Of a stretch of 64,000 bases of DNA, positions 46,394 to 56,757 are shown one piece after another. Below the pieces are notes generated by a model, which had not been told where the DNA came from, did no database searches, and saw nothing but the letters and a program-made list of their open reading frames with translations. The DNA lies in assembly GCF_947504215.1 (NCBI RefSeq), contig NZ_CANNGO010000005.1, positions 186,001 through 250,000 on the forward strand, given 5' to 3'. The stretch is from an uncultured Ruegeria sp. GTDB lineage: Bacteria > Pseudomonadota > Alphaproteobacteria > Rhodobacterales > Rhodobacteraceae. Made by a program: the position numbers and the translations under genes. Each line of letters opens with the position of its first letter. Within the stretch, counting starts at the first letter, position 1.

Positions 46394-48133
46394 ATGTCAA
46401 ATCCGGATACCATGACCAGTCGATGGATGCGGTTTCAGAACCGTTTCTATGCACGCCTGAGCCAACGGCAAAAGGCTGTGACGGGCTTTGTGGCACAGCC
46501 GGAACCGCGCAGTGTTGGCGCCTTTGCGCGGGGACGGCAGCTTGTTGCCGGTAACCTTCTGTTCGCCGGATATCTGGTCGAAGCGCAAGACACAGGGTTG
46601 TGGGACGTCGCAGCCCCAAGCGCTGGATTTGATGAAGAACGCCACGGTTTTGCGTGGCTGGATGATCTGGCCGCTGTTGGAGACATGCGGGCAAGGGAAA
46701 AAGCACAACGCTGGGTCTGGGGCTGGATCGAGGCGCATGGTCGCGGTCACGGGCCCGGCTGGGAGCCTGATCTGACCGGACGGCGAGTGATGCGTTGGAT
46801 CAACCACGCAATCTTTCTGCTGCGCGGTGTTGACGAAAAACAAAGCAATCAATTCTTCGGAGCGCTTGCACAACAAACCTGGTTTTTGTCGAAACGCTGG
46901 CATGCCGCGACACCGGGACTGCCCCGGTTCGAAGCCTTGGCGGGTCTGGTACAGGCAAGTCTTGCGTTGGAAGGGCTTGAGCAGATGGCGGATCCGGCCC
47001 TGCGTGCGCTGGCGCGTGAATGCGACAGGCAGGTAGACAAGCACGGCGGCATTCCAACGCGCAACCCGGAAGAACTGCTCGAAGTGTTCACGCTGCTCAG
47101 CTGGACTTCGTCCGCGTTGAATGAATTGGGACGCGGTACGCCCGCAGCGCAAGCCAATGCCATCAAGCGGATCGCGCCGACCTTGCGCAGTTTGCGTCAT
47201 GCAGACGGGGCACTTGCACGATTCCACGGTGGCGGGCGCGGGGTTGAAGGCCGGTTGGAACAGGCTCTGGCCGAAAGCGGTGTGAAGTTCAAGGCCGCGA
47301 CCGAACTGCCGCTGGGCTACGCCCGCCTCGCTGCTGCGCGAACAACAGTCATCGTCGATGCCAGCACACCACCTTCCGGCGCAGCGTCGCTGAATGCCCA
47401 CGCCTCGACACTGGCATTCGAACTGACATCCGGACGTCGTCCATTGATCGTGAACTGCGGATCAGGTGCGAGTTTTGGTGTGGAGTGGCGTCGCGCCGGG
47501 CGGGCGACCCCCTCGCATTCCACGCTATGCCTAGATGGCTATTCCAGTGCCCGGCTGGCCAATCCCGTTGCAAGCAGCGAGCACCAGGCGCTGATGGATG
47601 CGCCGGAGGACGTTCCGGTCGAATTCGCCGACGCGTTCGAAGGGATCGGGTTCATGGCCGGGCATGATGGGTATGCAAAGGTTTTTGGCCTTACACATGC
47701 CAGAACATTCGAGCTACGATTTGACGGGCGCAAACTGGCCGGCGAAGATATCTTGGTGACGGCGACAGACAAAGCAAAGCGGCAGTTCGACAAAGCCATA
47801 GACGCATCTGGCCTGTCAGGCCTTGCCTTTGACATTCGGTTTCATCTGCATCCTGACGTGGACGCGGCGGTCGATCTGGGCGGGGCGGCGGTGTCAATGG
47901 CACTGAAAAGTGGCGAGATCTGGGTATTTCGCCATGATGGCGTTGGAAAGTTGTCTGTTGAACCAAGCGTTTATCTTGAAAAAGGACGTTTAAAGCCACG
48001 CGCGACAAAACAGATCGTTCTATCCGGGCGCGCGATGGAGTATGCGACGCGCATCGGGTGGACGCTGAGCAAGGCACAGGATACAGCCTATGCCGTGCGC
48101 GATCTGCACCGGGATGAGCCCGAATTCGACTGA
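46394..48133 (+). CDS. Heparinase II/III-family protein
   Basis: A 579-residue protein with an N-terminal alpha-helical toroid (about 40-290; [22 protein letters not shown] near 125) and a C-terminal beta-sandwich of the heparinase II/III type (about 310-560; [39 protein letters not shown]). These lyases cleave acidic polysaccharides, and Rhodobacterales carry this copy next to purH, where its real substrate is unknown. No obvious signal peptide is seen, unlike secreted lyases. The start is uncertain: ATG 46394 is used, while ATG 46325 would add 23 residues. It is followed by purH after 22 bases. Confidence 0.78.
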   Translation: MSNPDTMTSRWMRFQNRFYARLSQRQKAVTGFVAQPEPRSVGAFARGRQLVAGNLLFAGYLVEAQDTGLWDVAAPSAGFDEERHGFAWLDDLAAVGDMRAREKAQRWVWGWIEAHGRGHGPGWEPDLTGRRVMRWINHAIFLLRGVDEKQSNQFFGALAQQTWFLSKRWHAATPGLPRFEALAGLVQASLALEGLEQMADPALRALARECDRQVDKHGGIPTRNPEELLEVFTLLSWTSSALNELGRGTPAAQANAIKRIAPTLRSLRHADGALARFHGGGRGVEGRLEQALAESGVKFKAATELPLGYARLAAARTTVIVDASTPPSGAASLNAHASTLAFELTSGRRPLIVNCGSGASFGVEWRRAGRATPSHSTLCLDGYSSARLANPVASSEHQALMDAPEDVPVEFADAFEGIGFMAGHDGYAKVFGLTHARTFELRFDGRKLAGEDILVTATDKAKRQFDKAIDASGLSGLAFDIRFHLHPDVDAAVDLGGAAVSMALKSGEIWVFRHDGVGKLSVEPSVYLEKGRLKPRATKQIVLSGRAMEYATRIGWTLSKAQDTAYAVRDLHRDEPEFD

Positions 48134-48155
48134 CGCCAAAAGGACCCTTGGACCC

Positions 48156-49745
48156 ATGACCGACTTTCACCCCGTGCGCCGCGCGTTGCTTTCCGTTTCC
48201 GACAAGACCGGATTGATCGAGCTGGGAAAGGCGCTGGCCGAGCGCGGGATCGAGCTGCTGTCGACCGGCGGGACCGCTAAGGCGCTGCGCGATGCAGGGT
48301 TAGAGGTCAAGGATGTCAGCGAAATCACCGGCTTCCCCGAGATGATGGATGGCCGGGTCAAGACGCTGCATCCCATGGTACATGGCGGCCTGCTGGCGCT
48401 GCGGGACAATGATACGCATGTCGCTGCGATGAATGAACACGGTATCGGTGCAATCGACCTTCTGGTGGTGAACCTCTACCCGTTCGAGGCGACCGTCGCC
48501 AAAGGTGCAGACTACGATGAATGCATCGAAAACATCGACATTGGCGGCCCGGCAATGATCCGCGCAGCGTCCAAGAACCATGCATTTGTGAACGTGGTGG
48601 TGGATGTCGAAGATTATTCCTCTCTGCTGGATCAGTTGGAAGAGAATTACGGCAAGACCTCGCTAGGGTTCCGTCAGTGGCTTGCCCAAAAGGCCTATGC
48701 CCGCACGGCAGCTTATGACAGTGCTGTATCGAACTGGATGGCCGACGCTCTGCGGCTTGAGGCGCCCAAACGCCGCGCTTTTGCAGGTGAGTTGAAGCAG
48801 ACCCTTCGTTATGGCGAGAACAGCCATCAGCAGGCTGCGTTCTACACCGACGGCACCGACCGTCCGGGTGTGGCCACGGCTGTCCAGCATCAGGGGAAGG
48901 AACTGAGCTACAACAATATCAACGACACCGATGCGGCGTTTGAACTGGTGGCCGAGTTCGACCCCGCTCAGGGTGCAGCTTGTGCAATCATCAAACACGC
49001 CAACCCATGTGGTGTGGCCAAGGCCGCGACGCTGATTGAGGCTTACAAGGCTGCGTTCGACTGTGACCGCACCTCGGCCTTTGGTGGGATTGTGGCGCTG
49101 AACCAGCCACTAGACGCCGAAACTGCAGAGGAAATCACAGGCATTTTCACCGAGGTTGTGATCGCCCCGGGCGCATCGGATGAGGCAAAAGCGATCTTTG
49201 CGGCTAAGAAGAACTTACGACTGCTGACGACCGAAGCCCTGCCGGATGTAACTGCGGCCGGCAAGACGGTGCGTCAGGTGGCTGGTGGCCTTTTGGTGCA
49301 AGACAAGGACAATGGCTTTGTTGGCCTGGACGACCTGAAGGTTGTCACCAAGAAAGCCCCGTCAGATGAGCAGATGAGCGACCTTTTGTTTGCCTGGAAA
49401 GTAGCCAAACACGTCAAGTCCAATGCCATCGTCTATGTCAAAGACGGCGCAACTGTGGGCGTCGGCGCGGGTCAAATGAGCCGCGTCGATTCGGCCCTGA
49501 TTGCTGCTAAAAAAGCCGAACGTATGGCCGACGTACTTAACTTGCCACAGCCGTTGACAATCGGGTCCGCCGTGGCTTCGGATGCGTTCTTCCCTTTCCC
49601 CGACGGGTTGATGGAGGCCGCCGAGGCCGGCGCGACCTGTGTGATTCAGCCGGGCGGCTCGATGCGGGATGACGAAGTGATCGCCGCCGCTGACGAGGCC
49701 GGATTAGCGATGGTCTTCACCGGCATGAGGCATTTCCGGCACTGA
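48156..49745 (+). CDS. purH: Bifunctional AICAR formyltransferase / IMP cyclohydrolase
   Basis: PurH performs the last two steps of IMP synthesis. The 529-residue protein has the IMP cyclohydrolase domain at the N-terminus (about 1-150: [43 protein letters not shown]) and the formyltransferase domain after it. Marks there are [13 protein letters not shown] near 228 and KHANPCGVA near 285, with active-site His in KHANPCG. The C-terminus ends in FTGMRHFRH as usual. The stop overlaps the lspA start by one base (TGATG). Confidence 0.97.
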   Translation: MTDFHPVRRALLSVSDKTGLIELGKALAERGIELLSTGGTAKALRDAGLEVKDVSEITGFPEMMDGRVKTLHPMVHGGLLALRDNDTHVAAMNEHGIGAIDLLVVNLYPFEATVAKGADYDECIENIDIGGPAMIRAASKNHAFVNVVVDVEDYSSLLDQLEENYGKTSLGFRQWLAQKAYARTAAYDSAVSNWMADALRLEAPKRRAFAGELKQTLRYGENSHQQAAFYTDGTDRPGVATAVQHQGKELSYNNINDTDAAFELVAEFDPAQGAACAIIKHANPCGVAKAATLIEAYKAAFDCDRTSAFGGIVALNQPLDAETAEEITGIFTEVVIAPGASDEAKAIFAAKKNLRLLTTEALPDVTAAGKTVRQVAGGLLVQDKDNGFVGLDDLKVVTKKAPSDEQMSDLLFAWKVAKHVKSNAIVYVKDGATVGVGAGQMSRVDSALIAAKKAERMADVLNLPQPLTIGSAVASDAFFPFPDGLMEAAEAGATCVIQPGGSMRDDEVIAAADEAGLAMVFTGMRHFRH

Positions 49746-50221
49746 TGGGTTATCGGCTGTTGATCTGGGCCGGATTGGCCGCGTTTGTGATCGACCAGGT
49801 CAGTAAGTATCTGGTCGTTCATGTGATGCGCGTGGCTGATCAACTGGGAGGCATCGATGTGCTGCCGCCCCTTCTGGTGTTCAAGTACGGCGAGAATCGC
49901 GGGATCAATTTCGGCCTGTTTCAGGGCGACAGTGACGCGTCCCGCTGGGTATTGATTGGTGTTTCCATCGCCATCTGCTTCGCTGTCATGATCTGGTTGC
50001 GGCGTTCGACAGCGACAAACTTCATGCTGATATGTGGCGGTCTGTTGATTGGCGGCGCGTTGGGGAATGTGATTGATCGCATCTTATACGGCTTTGTTCT
50101 GGATTTTCTGAACATGTCCTGCTGTGGAATCAACAATCCGTTTGTGTTCAATCTGGCCGATGTGTTCATATTTGCTGGAGCAATTGGTCTGGTTTTGTTC
50201 GATGGCAAAAAGCCCTCGTGA
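49745..50221 (+). CDS. lspA: Lipoprotein signal peptidase
   Basis: A 158-residue inner-membrane aspartic protease that cleaves prolipoproteins. It has four hydrophobic helices. The catalytic segments are IDQVSKYLVV near residue 15, ENRGINFGLF near 50, GGALGNVIDRILYG near 105 with one catalytic Asp, and FNLADVFIFAGAIG near 136 with the other. The typical NxGaAF segment reads NRGINFG, a mild variant. It is translationally coupled to purH, and a lipoprotein gene follows downstream. Confidence 0.95.
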   Translation: MGYRLLIWAGLAAFVIDQVSKYLVVHVMRVADQLGGIDVLPPLLVFKYGENRGINFGLFQGDSDASRWVLIGVSIAICFAVMIWLRRSTATNFMLICGGLLIGGALGNVIDRILYGFVLDFLNMSCCGINNPFVFNLADVFIFAGAIGLVLFDGKKPS

Positions 50222-50271
50222 CGCGCCGATTGATATGCGATAAAAGCTGACAAAACAGGCTGGAGACGATA

Positions 50272-50790
50272 ATGCGGATGCCGCGCGCGATACTTGCTTT
50301 GACTGTTGCAGCCGCCGTTGCGGGATGCTCCAACCCTGGCTTGCGCGATCTCGAGCCTCCGGGTCAGGGACCGGATGAGTTTTCGGTGCTGCCGGTCAAA
50401 CCGCTGACGGAACCGCAGGATTATGCTTTCCTGCCCGCGCCGACGCCGGGTGGCGGGAACCTGACGGACCCCAACCCCAATGCCGATGCAGTTGCCGCAT
50501 TGGGCGGGAATCCTGCGGCGTTGAACCCGAACACCTCTGTTCCGTCTTCTGATGCAGCGCTGGTTACGGCGTCCAGCCGCTATGGTGTGCCCGCCAACAC
50601 GCGGCAGGTTGTTCAGGAAGAGGATGATGCGTTCCGCAAGCGACGTGGTCGCTGGACCGGCCTGCGCTTGTTCCCGGTTGATCGCTATGCCCAGGTTTAT
50701 GAACGTCAATCCATTGATCCGTTTCAGGAAACCGAGGCGGCCCGCGGCGTTGGCTTGGAAACACCATCATCCCCGCCTGCGAATGAATAA
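50272..50790 (+). CDS. DUF3035-family lipoprotein
   Basis: A 172-residue lipoprotein with signal peptide and lipobox VAGC (lipidated Cys near residue 19). The body is proline-rich: LRDLEPPGQGPDEFSVLPVKPL near 24 and APTPGGGNLTDPNPNADAVAALGG near 62 are the conserved DUF3035 segments, followed by a basic RKRRGRW stretch near 122 and a low-complexity tail. Function unknown. Its position between lspA and the M16 pair is conserved in Rhodobacterales as far as I recall. It may be a periplasmic partner of those peptidases, a guess from position only. Confidence 0.8.
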   Translation: MRMPRAILALTVAAAVAGCSNPGLRDLEPPGQGPDEFSVLPVKPLTEPQDYAFLPAPTPGGGNLTDPNPNADAVAALGGNPAALNPNTSVPSSDAALVTASSRYGVPANTRQVVQEEDDAFRKRRGRWTGLRLFPVDRYAQVYERQSIDPFQETEAARGVGLETPSSPPANE

Positions 50791-50871
50791 TTCTTAACTT
50801 TCCGTCATCTCCCTTGAACCTGCGCCGCACCACCGTAGTTTGAAACCCAGAAACGAAACGGAGGATGCCCC

Positions 50872-52212
50872 ATGGTTCGGGCCCTGACACTGTCGGCCGC
50901 CCTGATTGCCGCCACCCCGGTTTTTGCCGAGGACGGACAAGAGGCGGTCACAACATTTACGCTAGACAACGGCATGGACGTTGTGGTGGTCGAAGATCAC
51001 CGCGCGCCAGTCGTTCAGCATATGGTCTGGTATCGGGCTGGTTCAGCTGATGAACCTGTCGGATCATCCGGCGTGGCACATTTTCTGGAACATTTGTTGT
51101 TCAAAGGCACCGATACGCTGGCGCCGGGCGAATTTTCGGCCACCGTTGCGGCAAACGGTGGCAATGACAACGCATTTACCTCATACGATTACACCGCCTA
51201 TTTTCAGCGCGTCGCTGCAGATCGTCTGGAACTGATGATGCGGATGGAGGCGGACCGGATGCGTAACATCCGCCTGTCCGAAAACGACATCCTCACCGAA
51301 CGCGATGTGATTTTAGAAGAACGCAACCAGCGCACTGAAAACAATCCGCGCGCCTTGTTTGGTGAGCAGATGAGCGCGGCGCAATATCTCAACCATCGGT
51401 ATGGCGTGCCAATCATCGGCTGGAAGCACGAGATGGAAACGCTGGATATGGATGACGCCCTGTCCTTCTACCAAACCCATTACGCGCCTAATAACGCCAT
51501 TCTGGTCGTGACCGGAGACGTCGACCCGGACGAGGTTCGCGCCTTGGCCGACCAGTATTACGGTGTGATCCCTGCCAACGCGGATTTGCCTGAACGCGTG
51601 CGCTCTCAGGAACCGCCGCAAACCACCGAACGTCGGTTGACTTACAAGGACCCGCGCGTTTCGCAGCCTTATGTGCAGCGCAGCTATCTTGCGCCTGAAC
51701 GCGACCCGGATGCGCAGGAAAAAGCCGCTGCTTTGTATCTGCTGGCCGAGCTTTTGGGGGGCGGAACGACCTCTTACCTGAATGAGAAACTTCAGTTCGA
51801 GGATCAGAAGGTTGTTTATGCTGGCGCGTTTTATCGCGGCGTATCTCTGGATGACACGACGTTTGATCTTTTGGTCGTACCTGCCGAAGGCGTTTCACTG
51901 CAAGAGGCTGAAGATGCCATGGATCAGACCGTCGCCGATTTCATTGCCGAAGGTGTGAATGAAGAGGATCTGGAGCGTATCAAGATGCAATTGCGTGCTG
52001 CTCAGACCTATGCGCGCGACAATGTGGATGGGATTGGCAATCGCTATGGCCGGGCATTGACCAGTGGTTTGACAGTCGAAGATGTTCAGGCTTGGCCAGA
52101 CATCCTGCAGGCCGTCACCAGTGATGAGATCATCGCGGCTGCCCGCGACGTGCTGCAACCCGAGGCATCCGTCACCGGTTGGCTGATGCGCGACGACGAG
52201 GTGACGCAATGA
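50872..52212 (+). CDS. M16 zinc peptidase, active subunit
   Basis: A 446-residue exported peptidase (signal peptide MVRALTLSAALIAATPVFA). The inverted zinc motif HFLEH near residue 67 and the downstream glutamate in ILEERNQRTENNP near 145 show that this is the catalytic subunit. The C-terminal M16 domain follows from about residue 200, with the RSYLAPERD and LLGGGTTSYLNEKL segments. Such periplasmic M16 proteases degrade peptides or processed proteins. It overlaps the next, inactive M16 gene by four bases (ATGA), so the two probably form a heterodimer. Confidence 0.92.
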   Translation: MVRALTLSAALIAATPVFAEDGQEAVTTFTLDNGMDVVVVEDHRAPVVQHMVWYRAGSADEPVGSSGVAHFLEHLLFKGTDTLAPGEFSATVAANGGNDNAFTSYDYTAYFQRVAADRLELMMRMEADRMRNIRLSENDILTERDVILEERNQRTENNPRALFGEQMSAAQYLNHRYGVPIIGWKHEMETLDMDDALSFYQTHYAPNNAILVVTGDVDPDEVRALADQYYGVIPANADLPERVRSQEPPQTTERRLTYKDPRVSQPYVQRSYLAPERDPDAQEKAAALYLLAELLGGGTTSYLNEKLQFEDQKVVYAGAFYRGVSLDDTTFDLLVVPAEGVSLQEAEDAMDQTVADFIAEGVNEEDLERIKMQLRAAQTYARDNVDGIGNRYGRALTSGLTVEDVQAWPDILQAVTSDEIIAAARDVLQPEASVTGWLMRDDEVTQ

Positions 52213-53519
52213 AGGCCTTTTTCACAACTCTGATTGTCCTTGTTTTTGCGCTGCCCGCCTGGGCCGAGATCGAGATCAAAGAGGTCACCTCGCCCGGCGG
52301 CATCACCGCTTGGCTGGTCGAAGACCATTCGATCCCGTTCACCGCTCTGGAATTGCGGTTCCGGGGCGGAACATCGCTGGATGATCCGGACAAACGCGGC
52401 GCGGTTTACCTCATGAGCGGGTTGATCGAAGAAGGGGCTGGCGACATGGATGCCCGTTCTTATGCTCGGGAGCTTGAGTCTCTGGCCGCTTCATTCGGCT
52501 ACAATGCCAGCGACGATACGGTGTCCATTTCCGCGCAGTTTCTGACCGAAAACCGGGACGAGGTTGTGGGATTGTTGCAAACCACCCTTCACCAGCCTCG
52601 GTTTGATCAGGATGCGGTGGATCGGGTGCGGGCGCAGATCCTGTCGGGCCTCAGATCGGATCAGACCGACCCGAACGACATTGCCGGGCGCAGTTTCGCC
52701 AAAATGGCGTACGGAGAGCACCCGTACGGGTCCGAAGGCAAAGGAAATCTGGACAGCGTTGCGGGCTTGACGCGCGAAGACGTGGTGGCAGCTTATGACA
52801 ATGTGTTTGCCAAGGACCGCCTGTTTGTCGGTGCCGTAGGCGATATCACTGCAGAAGAATTGGGCGTATTGCTCGACCAGCTTCTTGCGGATCTGCCGGA
52901 GACGGGCAAGCCGATCCCGGGTAAGGCCGAGGTTTCAATCTCAGGCGGTGTCAGCGTTATCGACTTTGATACGCCGCAATCGGTCGCCCTGTTCGGCCAG
53001 AAAGGGATCGACCGTGATGATCCGGATTTCTTCGCCGCCTACATCCTGAACCACATCCTGGGCGGTGGCGGTTTCGAAAGTCGCCTGATGCAGGAGGTTC
53101 GGGAAAAACGCGGCCTGACTTACGGTGTGGGGACGTATCTGGTGCCCAAGGATTTGGCTTCGGTTTATCTAGGCTCGGTATCTTCGGCCAATGACCGGAT
53201 CGCCGAAGCGGTCGAAGTTATCCGGGCCGAATGGGCCCGCGCTGCTGAGGACGGTGTCACGCAGAAAGAGCTGGATGATGCCAAGACCTATCTGACTGGC
53301 GCCTATCCGCTGCGGTTCGATGGCAACGCGCAGATCGCGGGGATCATGGTTGGCATGCAGATGGAAGGTCTGCCGATCGACTATATCGCTACACGCAACG
53401 ACAAGGTGAACGCGGTAACACTGGAAGAAGTGAACCGCGTCGCGTCTGAGTTGCTCGACCCAGACGGGCTGCATTTCACGGTTGTTGGCAAGCCGGTTGG
53501 TTTGGAAACCACCAATTGA
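52209..53519 (+). CDS. M16 peptidase-like protein, inactive partner
   Basis: A 436-residue exported M16-fold protein (signal peptide MKAFFTTLIVLVFALPAWA). The zinc motif expected near residue 65 is replaced by LMSGLIEEGAGDMDAR, so no metal site remains. The rest of the fold is intact, including LGGGGFESRLMQEVREKRGLTYGVG at about 280-304, which lies in the substrate-contact domain. The pair of one active and one inactive half resembles mitochondrial processing peptidase subunits and other bacterial M16B heterodimers. Confidence 0.92.
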   Translation: MKAFFTTLIVLVFALPAWAEIEIKEVTSPGGITAWLVEDHSIPFTALELRFRGGTSLDDPDKRGAVYLMSGLIEEGAGDMDARSYARELESLAASFGYNASDDTVSISAQFLTENRDEVVGLLQTTLHQPRFDQDAVDRVRAQILSGLRSDQTDPNDIAGRSFAKMAYGEHPYGSEGKGNLDSVAGLTREDVVAAYDNVFAKDRLFVGAVGDITAEELGVLLDQLLADLPETGKPIPGKAEVSISGGVSVIDFDTPQSVALFGQKGIDRDDPDFFAAYILNHILGGGGFESRLMQEVREKRGLTYGVGTYLVPKDLASVYLGSVSSANDRIAEAVEVIRAEWARAAEDGVTQKELDDAKTYLTGAYPLRFDGNAQIAGIMVGMQMEGLPIDYIATRNDKVNAVTLEEVNRVASELLDPDGLHFTVVGKPVGLETTN

Positions 53520-53540
53520 ATGATGGGGGTTGAGCGATGC

Positions 53541-54350
53541 TCAACCCTTTTTCATGCCACGCAGCATCTGACCCATGATTTGGCCGAACTTGCCTGAGCC
53601 TCGCTGATACAACGCACCATCAACGGCGAGCACTGTGCCGCTGATATAGCTGGCCCTGTCCGAGCTGAGGAACAGGCAGGCATTGGCAACGTCTTGCGGT
53701 TGACCCCAGCGGCCCAATGGGACGTCCTTGCGCAACGCTTCTCCGGCATCGGGTGTGGGTGCCAGACGTTTGGCGCCTTCAGTGCCTTCGATGAAACCGG
53801 GCACAACCGAGTTCACGCGGATGCCCTCGACGCCCCATTCCATCGATAAAGTACGCGTGATCTGGTCCACACCCGCTTTGGCGGCGCAGACATGGGCCTG
53901 GCCTTCATAAGGCAGATAAGACTGCGGGGCCGAGATGTTGATGATGCTGGCACCCGGGCGTTTCAGGTAAGGATAGGCCCCTTTCAACACATGGATAGTA
54001 CCCATCAGATCAATGTCTATCACCGTCTTGAACGCGTTGACCGACATCTCGGCAGCGAGTGCCGGGAAGTTACCGGCTGCGCCGGACACCAGCACGTCAA
54101 AATTGCCCAAAGCCTCATGGAATTGTCTAAGACCTGCAGCCACCGCGTCAGAGTCGCGAACATCAAAGGCGGTACCGATCGACTCAGCCGCGCCGGCCGC
54201 TTTCAGGGCCGCGACCGTATCGTCCACTTTCTCCTGCGATCGACTGGCGACGGCCAGTTTGGCACCCGAGGCTGCAAAAGCCTCAGCAATACCACGGTTG
54301 ATACCGCTTGTGCCGCCGATCACGATGACGGTTTTTCCTGCAAAGTCCAT
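53541..54350 (-). CDS. SDR-family oxidoreductase, dienoyl-CoA-reductase-like
   Basis: A 269-residue short-chain dehydrogenase. The nucleotide motif GGTSGINRGIA is at about 11-21, NAAG is replaced by SGAAGNFP near 90, and the usual catalytic YxxxK is changed: the segment GQAHVCAAKAGVDQ near 157 keeps the lysine but has Val at the Tyr position. Peroxisomal-type 2,4-dienoyl-CoA reductases show the same kind of loss, so I read it as an enoyl- or dienoyl-CoA reductase rather than an alcohol dehydrogenase. The C-terminal IRVNSVVPGFIEGT is normal. It starts 25 bases after the aldehyde dehydrogenase stop on the same strand. Confidence 0.8.
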   Translation of the reverse strand: MDFAGKTVIVIGGTSGINRGIAEAFAASGAKLAVASRSQEKVDDTVAALKAAGAAESIGTAFDVRDSDAVAAGLRQFHEALGNFDVLVSGAAGNFPALAAEMSVNAFKTVIDIDLMGTIHVLKGAYPYLKRPGASIINISAPQSYLPYEGQAHVCAAKAGVDQITRTLSMEWGVEGIRVNSVVPGFIEGTEGAKRLAPTPDAGEALRKDVPLGRWGQPQDVANACLFLSSDRASYISGTVLAVDGALYQRGSGKFGQIMGQMLRGMKKG

Positions 54351-54375
54351 GTAGACCTCCCAAACTGTGGGAGCC

Positions 54376-56709
54376 CTACTCGCCGTAGGGCACCCAGATG
54401 TTCTTGATTTCAGTGGCAGCCTGAAGGAAGCGACGCGAATGGTCCATGCTCCAGTCAAATGCCGTCGCGTTATTGACCCAGGTCCGCTTGAGGTTCCCGG
54501 CGGATACGACCTCGATTTCCTTCGACAGGTCGGTGGACGAGAACGACCAGACCGCATCCACGTTCAGGTGCGAGGCCAGCGGTTTCGCCAGTTCCGCATG
54601 GCTGCCGGTCAGGATGTTGACCACACCTGCAGGCACGTCCGAGGTTTCGAGGATTTGGTAGAAATCCGTGGCTGCCAACGGATAGGGCTCAGACGCAGCC
54701 AGAACCACGCGGTTGCCCATCGCAATCGCTGGGGCCATAGCCGAGACAAGACCCAGCAGCGGAGCTTCGTCGGCACAAAGGGCACCGATTACACCGACCG
54801 GTTCTTTCATTGCAATGGCGACGCCCCGGATTGGAACGCCATGCACCTGACCGTCATACTTGTCGGCCCAGGCGGCGGCGGTGAACAGGCGCTGGATCGA
54901 GGCCTCGACCTCTTTCGCACCGTCCTTCTTGCCAATCATCGAGTCGATACGCGCTGCGAATTCATCCGCACGGGCCGAGAGGTTCTCGCCGATATAATAC
55001 AGGATCTGTGCCCGCAGATGGCCGGTGGTTTTGGACCAGCCTTTGGCGCCCGCTGCGGCCTCAACCGCGTTGCGAATGTCTTTGCGGTTGGCAAGGCCCA
55101 CATGACCCAATAGGCCGGACTTGCCCCAGATCGGCTTCGAATAACCGGAATCGGGTCGCGCTTGTTTGCCGCTAACATACATTTTGGCGGTACGGTCAAT
55201 CGGATCGATCGGAGCGCCTTCGCCGGTCGCCGCTTCGACCTTTACCAGCGGCTTGATCTTGCTTTTGGGTTTTGTGTAGGCCGCCAGACCCTCCCAACCG
55301 CCTTCACGGCCAAAGCCGCTTTCACGCACACCGCCGAACCCAGCAGCTGCATCGAACAGATTGGTGGCGTTAACCCAGACCACACCCGCAACCAGCTTTG
55401 GCGCGATGTCCAGCGCAAGGTTCACATTCTCGGTCCAGACTGTCGCGGCCAGCCCGTAGCGGGTGTTGTTGGCAAGCTCGACCGCCTCTTCCGGCGTGCG
55501 AAAGGTTGAAGATACCAGAACTGGGCCAAAGATCTCCTCTTGCATCAGGGGGTCGGACGTTTCGAGGCCCGAGATCAGCGTCGGCGGATAATAGCAGCCA
55601 TTCGCGGGCAGCTCGCAGGCTGCCTGATGCACGTGACCAGCGGTGTTGCTTTCGACCAGTCCCTTGATGGTCTGCAGCTGGACCGGGTCCACAACCGCGC
55701 CCACGTCGATGCATTTGTCCAGCGGATCACCAATACGTAGCGTGTCCATCCGCGCGCGCAGCTTGTCGTGGAAGCGGTCCGCTATGCCTTCCTGCACCAA
55801 CAGGCGAGACCCTGCACAGCAGACCTGGCCCTGATTGAACCAGATCGCGTCGACCAACCCTTCGATTGCTGAATCGATATCGGCGTCGTCAAAGACGACA
55901 TAGGCGGACTTGCCGCCTAGCTCTAACGTCAGTTCCTTGCCCGAGCCACCAGTCGCTTCCCGAATGCGGCGGCCCACAACGGTCGAGCCGGTAAAGGCGA
56001 TCTTGTCCACGTCCGAGGCCACGATCATCTCACCCACCGCGCCGTCACCGGTGACAATGTTGACCACGCCCTTGGGCAGCCCGGCCTGTGTGCAGATATC
56101 GGCAAACAGCAGCGCGGTTAGCGAAGTATATTCGGCAGGTTTCAGAACCACCGTGTTGCCCATTGCCAGAGCGGGGGCGATCTTCCACGCTAGCATCAGC
56201 AGCGGGAAGTTCCAGGGGATGATCTGCCCGCAGACACCCAACGCCTCAGCATCGGGCAGTTCGCTTCGCATCAGCTGCGCCATGCCCGCGTGGTAGGAGA
56301 AATGACGCTGCGCCAGCGGGATATCGATATCACGCGATTCACGGATCGGTTTGCCGTTGTCCAGACTCTCAAGCACCGCGAACAGACGGGAATGCTTCTG
56401 CAACAGGCGCGCAATGCCATAAAGGTATCGTGCACGACCCGCGCCGCCCAGCTTCTCCCATTTCGGTTGCGCCTTGCGGGCGGCGGCTACGGCTGCGTCC
56501 ACATCGGCCTGCTTGGCTTGGCTCAATTTGGCCAAAACTTCTCCGGTCGCTGGGTTGCGGCTTTCGAACCCTTTGCCCGGTTTGGTGAAGGCACCATCGA
56601 TGTAATGCCCGAACTTGTCGCCCTGATCGACCAGCCAGGCCAATGCCTCGGCGGCGCTTTCGGGGGCAGGGCCGTACTCCATGGTTTCGAAAATCTCTTT
56701 GACTGTCAT
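54376..56709 (-). CDS. ALDH16-type double-domain aldehyde dehydrogenase
   Basis: A 777-residue protein with two aldehyde dehydrogenase modules. The first (about 25-475) is complete: IIPWNFPLLMLAWKIAPALAMGN near 140, the Glu in LELGGKSAYVVFDDADID near 250 and the catalytic cysteine in FNQGQVCCAGSRL near 290. The second (about 515-770) has the cofactor-fold segments (PVGVIGALC, MAPAIAMGNRVV) but no recognisable catalytic Cys loop. This is the layout of ALDH16, known from bacteria and animals. Next to deoC, its likely substrate is acetaldehyde released from deoxyribose-5-phosphate. The start ATG 56709 is preferred to one at 56742. Confidence 0.88.
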   Translation of the reverse strand: MTVKEIFETMEYGPAPESAAEALAWLVDQGDKFGHYIDGAFTKPGKGFESRNPATGEVLAKLSQAKQADVDAAVAAARKAQPKWEKLGGAGRARYLYGIARLLQKHSRLFAVLESLDNGKPIRESRDIDIPLAQRHFSYHAGMAQLMRSELPDAEALGVCGQIIPWNFPLLMLAWKIAPALAMGNTVVLKPAEYTSLTALLFADICTQAGLPKGVVNIVTGDGAVGEMIVASDVDKIAFTGSTVVGRRIREATGGSGKELTLELGGKSAYVVFDDADIDSAIEGLVDAIWFNQGQVCCAGSRLLVQEGIADRFHDKLRARMDTLRIGDPLDKCIDVGAVVDPVQLQTIKGLVESNTAGHVHQAACELPANGCYYPPTLISGLETSDPLMQEEIFGPVLVSSTFRTPEEAVELANNTRYGLAATVWTENVNLALDIAPKLVAGVVWVNATNLFDAAAGFGGVRESGFGREGGWEGLAAYTKPKSKIKPLVKVEAATGEGAPIDPIDRTAKMYVSGKQARPDSGYSKPIWGKSGLLGHVGLANRKDIRNAVEAAAGAKGWSKTTGHLRAQILYYIGENLSARADEFAARIDSMIGKKDGAKEVEASIQRLFTAAAWADKYDGQVHGVPIRGVAIAMKEPVGVIGALCADEAPLLGLVSAMAPAIAMGNRVVLAASEPYPLAATDFYQILETSDVPAGVVNILTGSHAELAKPLASHLNVDAVWSFSSTDLSKEIEVVSAGNLKRTWVNNATAFDWSMDHSRRFLQAATEIKNIWVPYGE

Positions 56710-56757
56710 CGCTTCATCTTTTCCCAAATACTCATCGCCCAAACGTCACCAACGGGC

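Noticed and set aside
46397..47401. Minus-strand open frame opposite the heparinase-family gene
   Set aside because: Shadow frame; the plus strand carries the conserved domain pattern.
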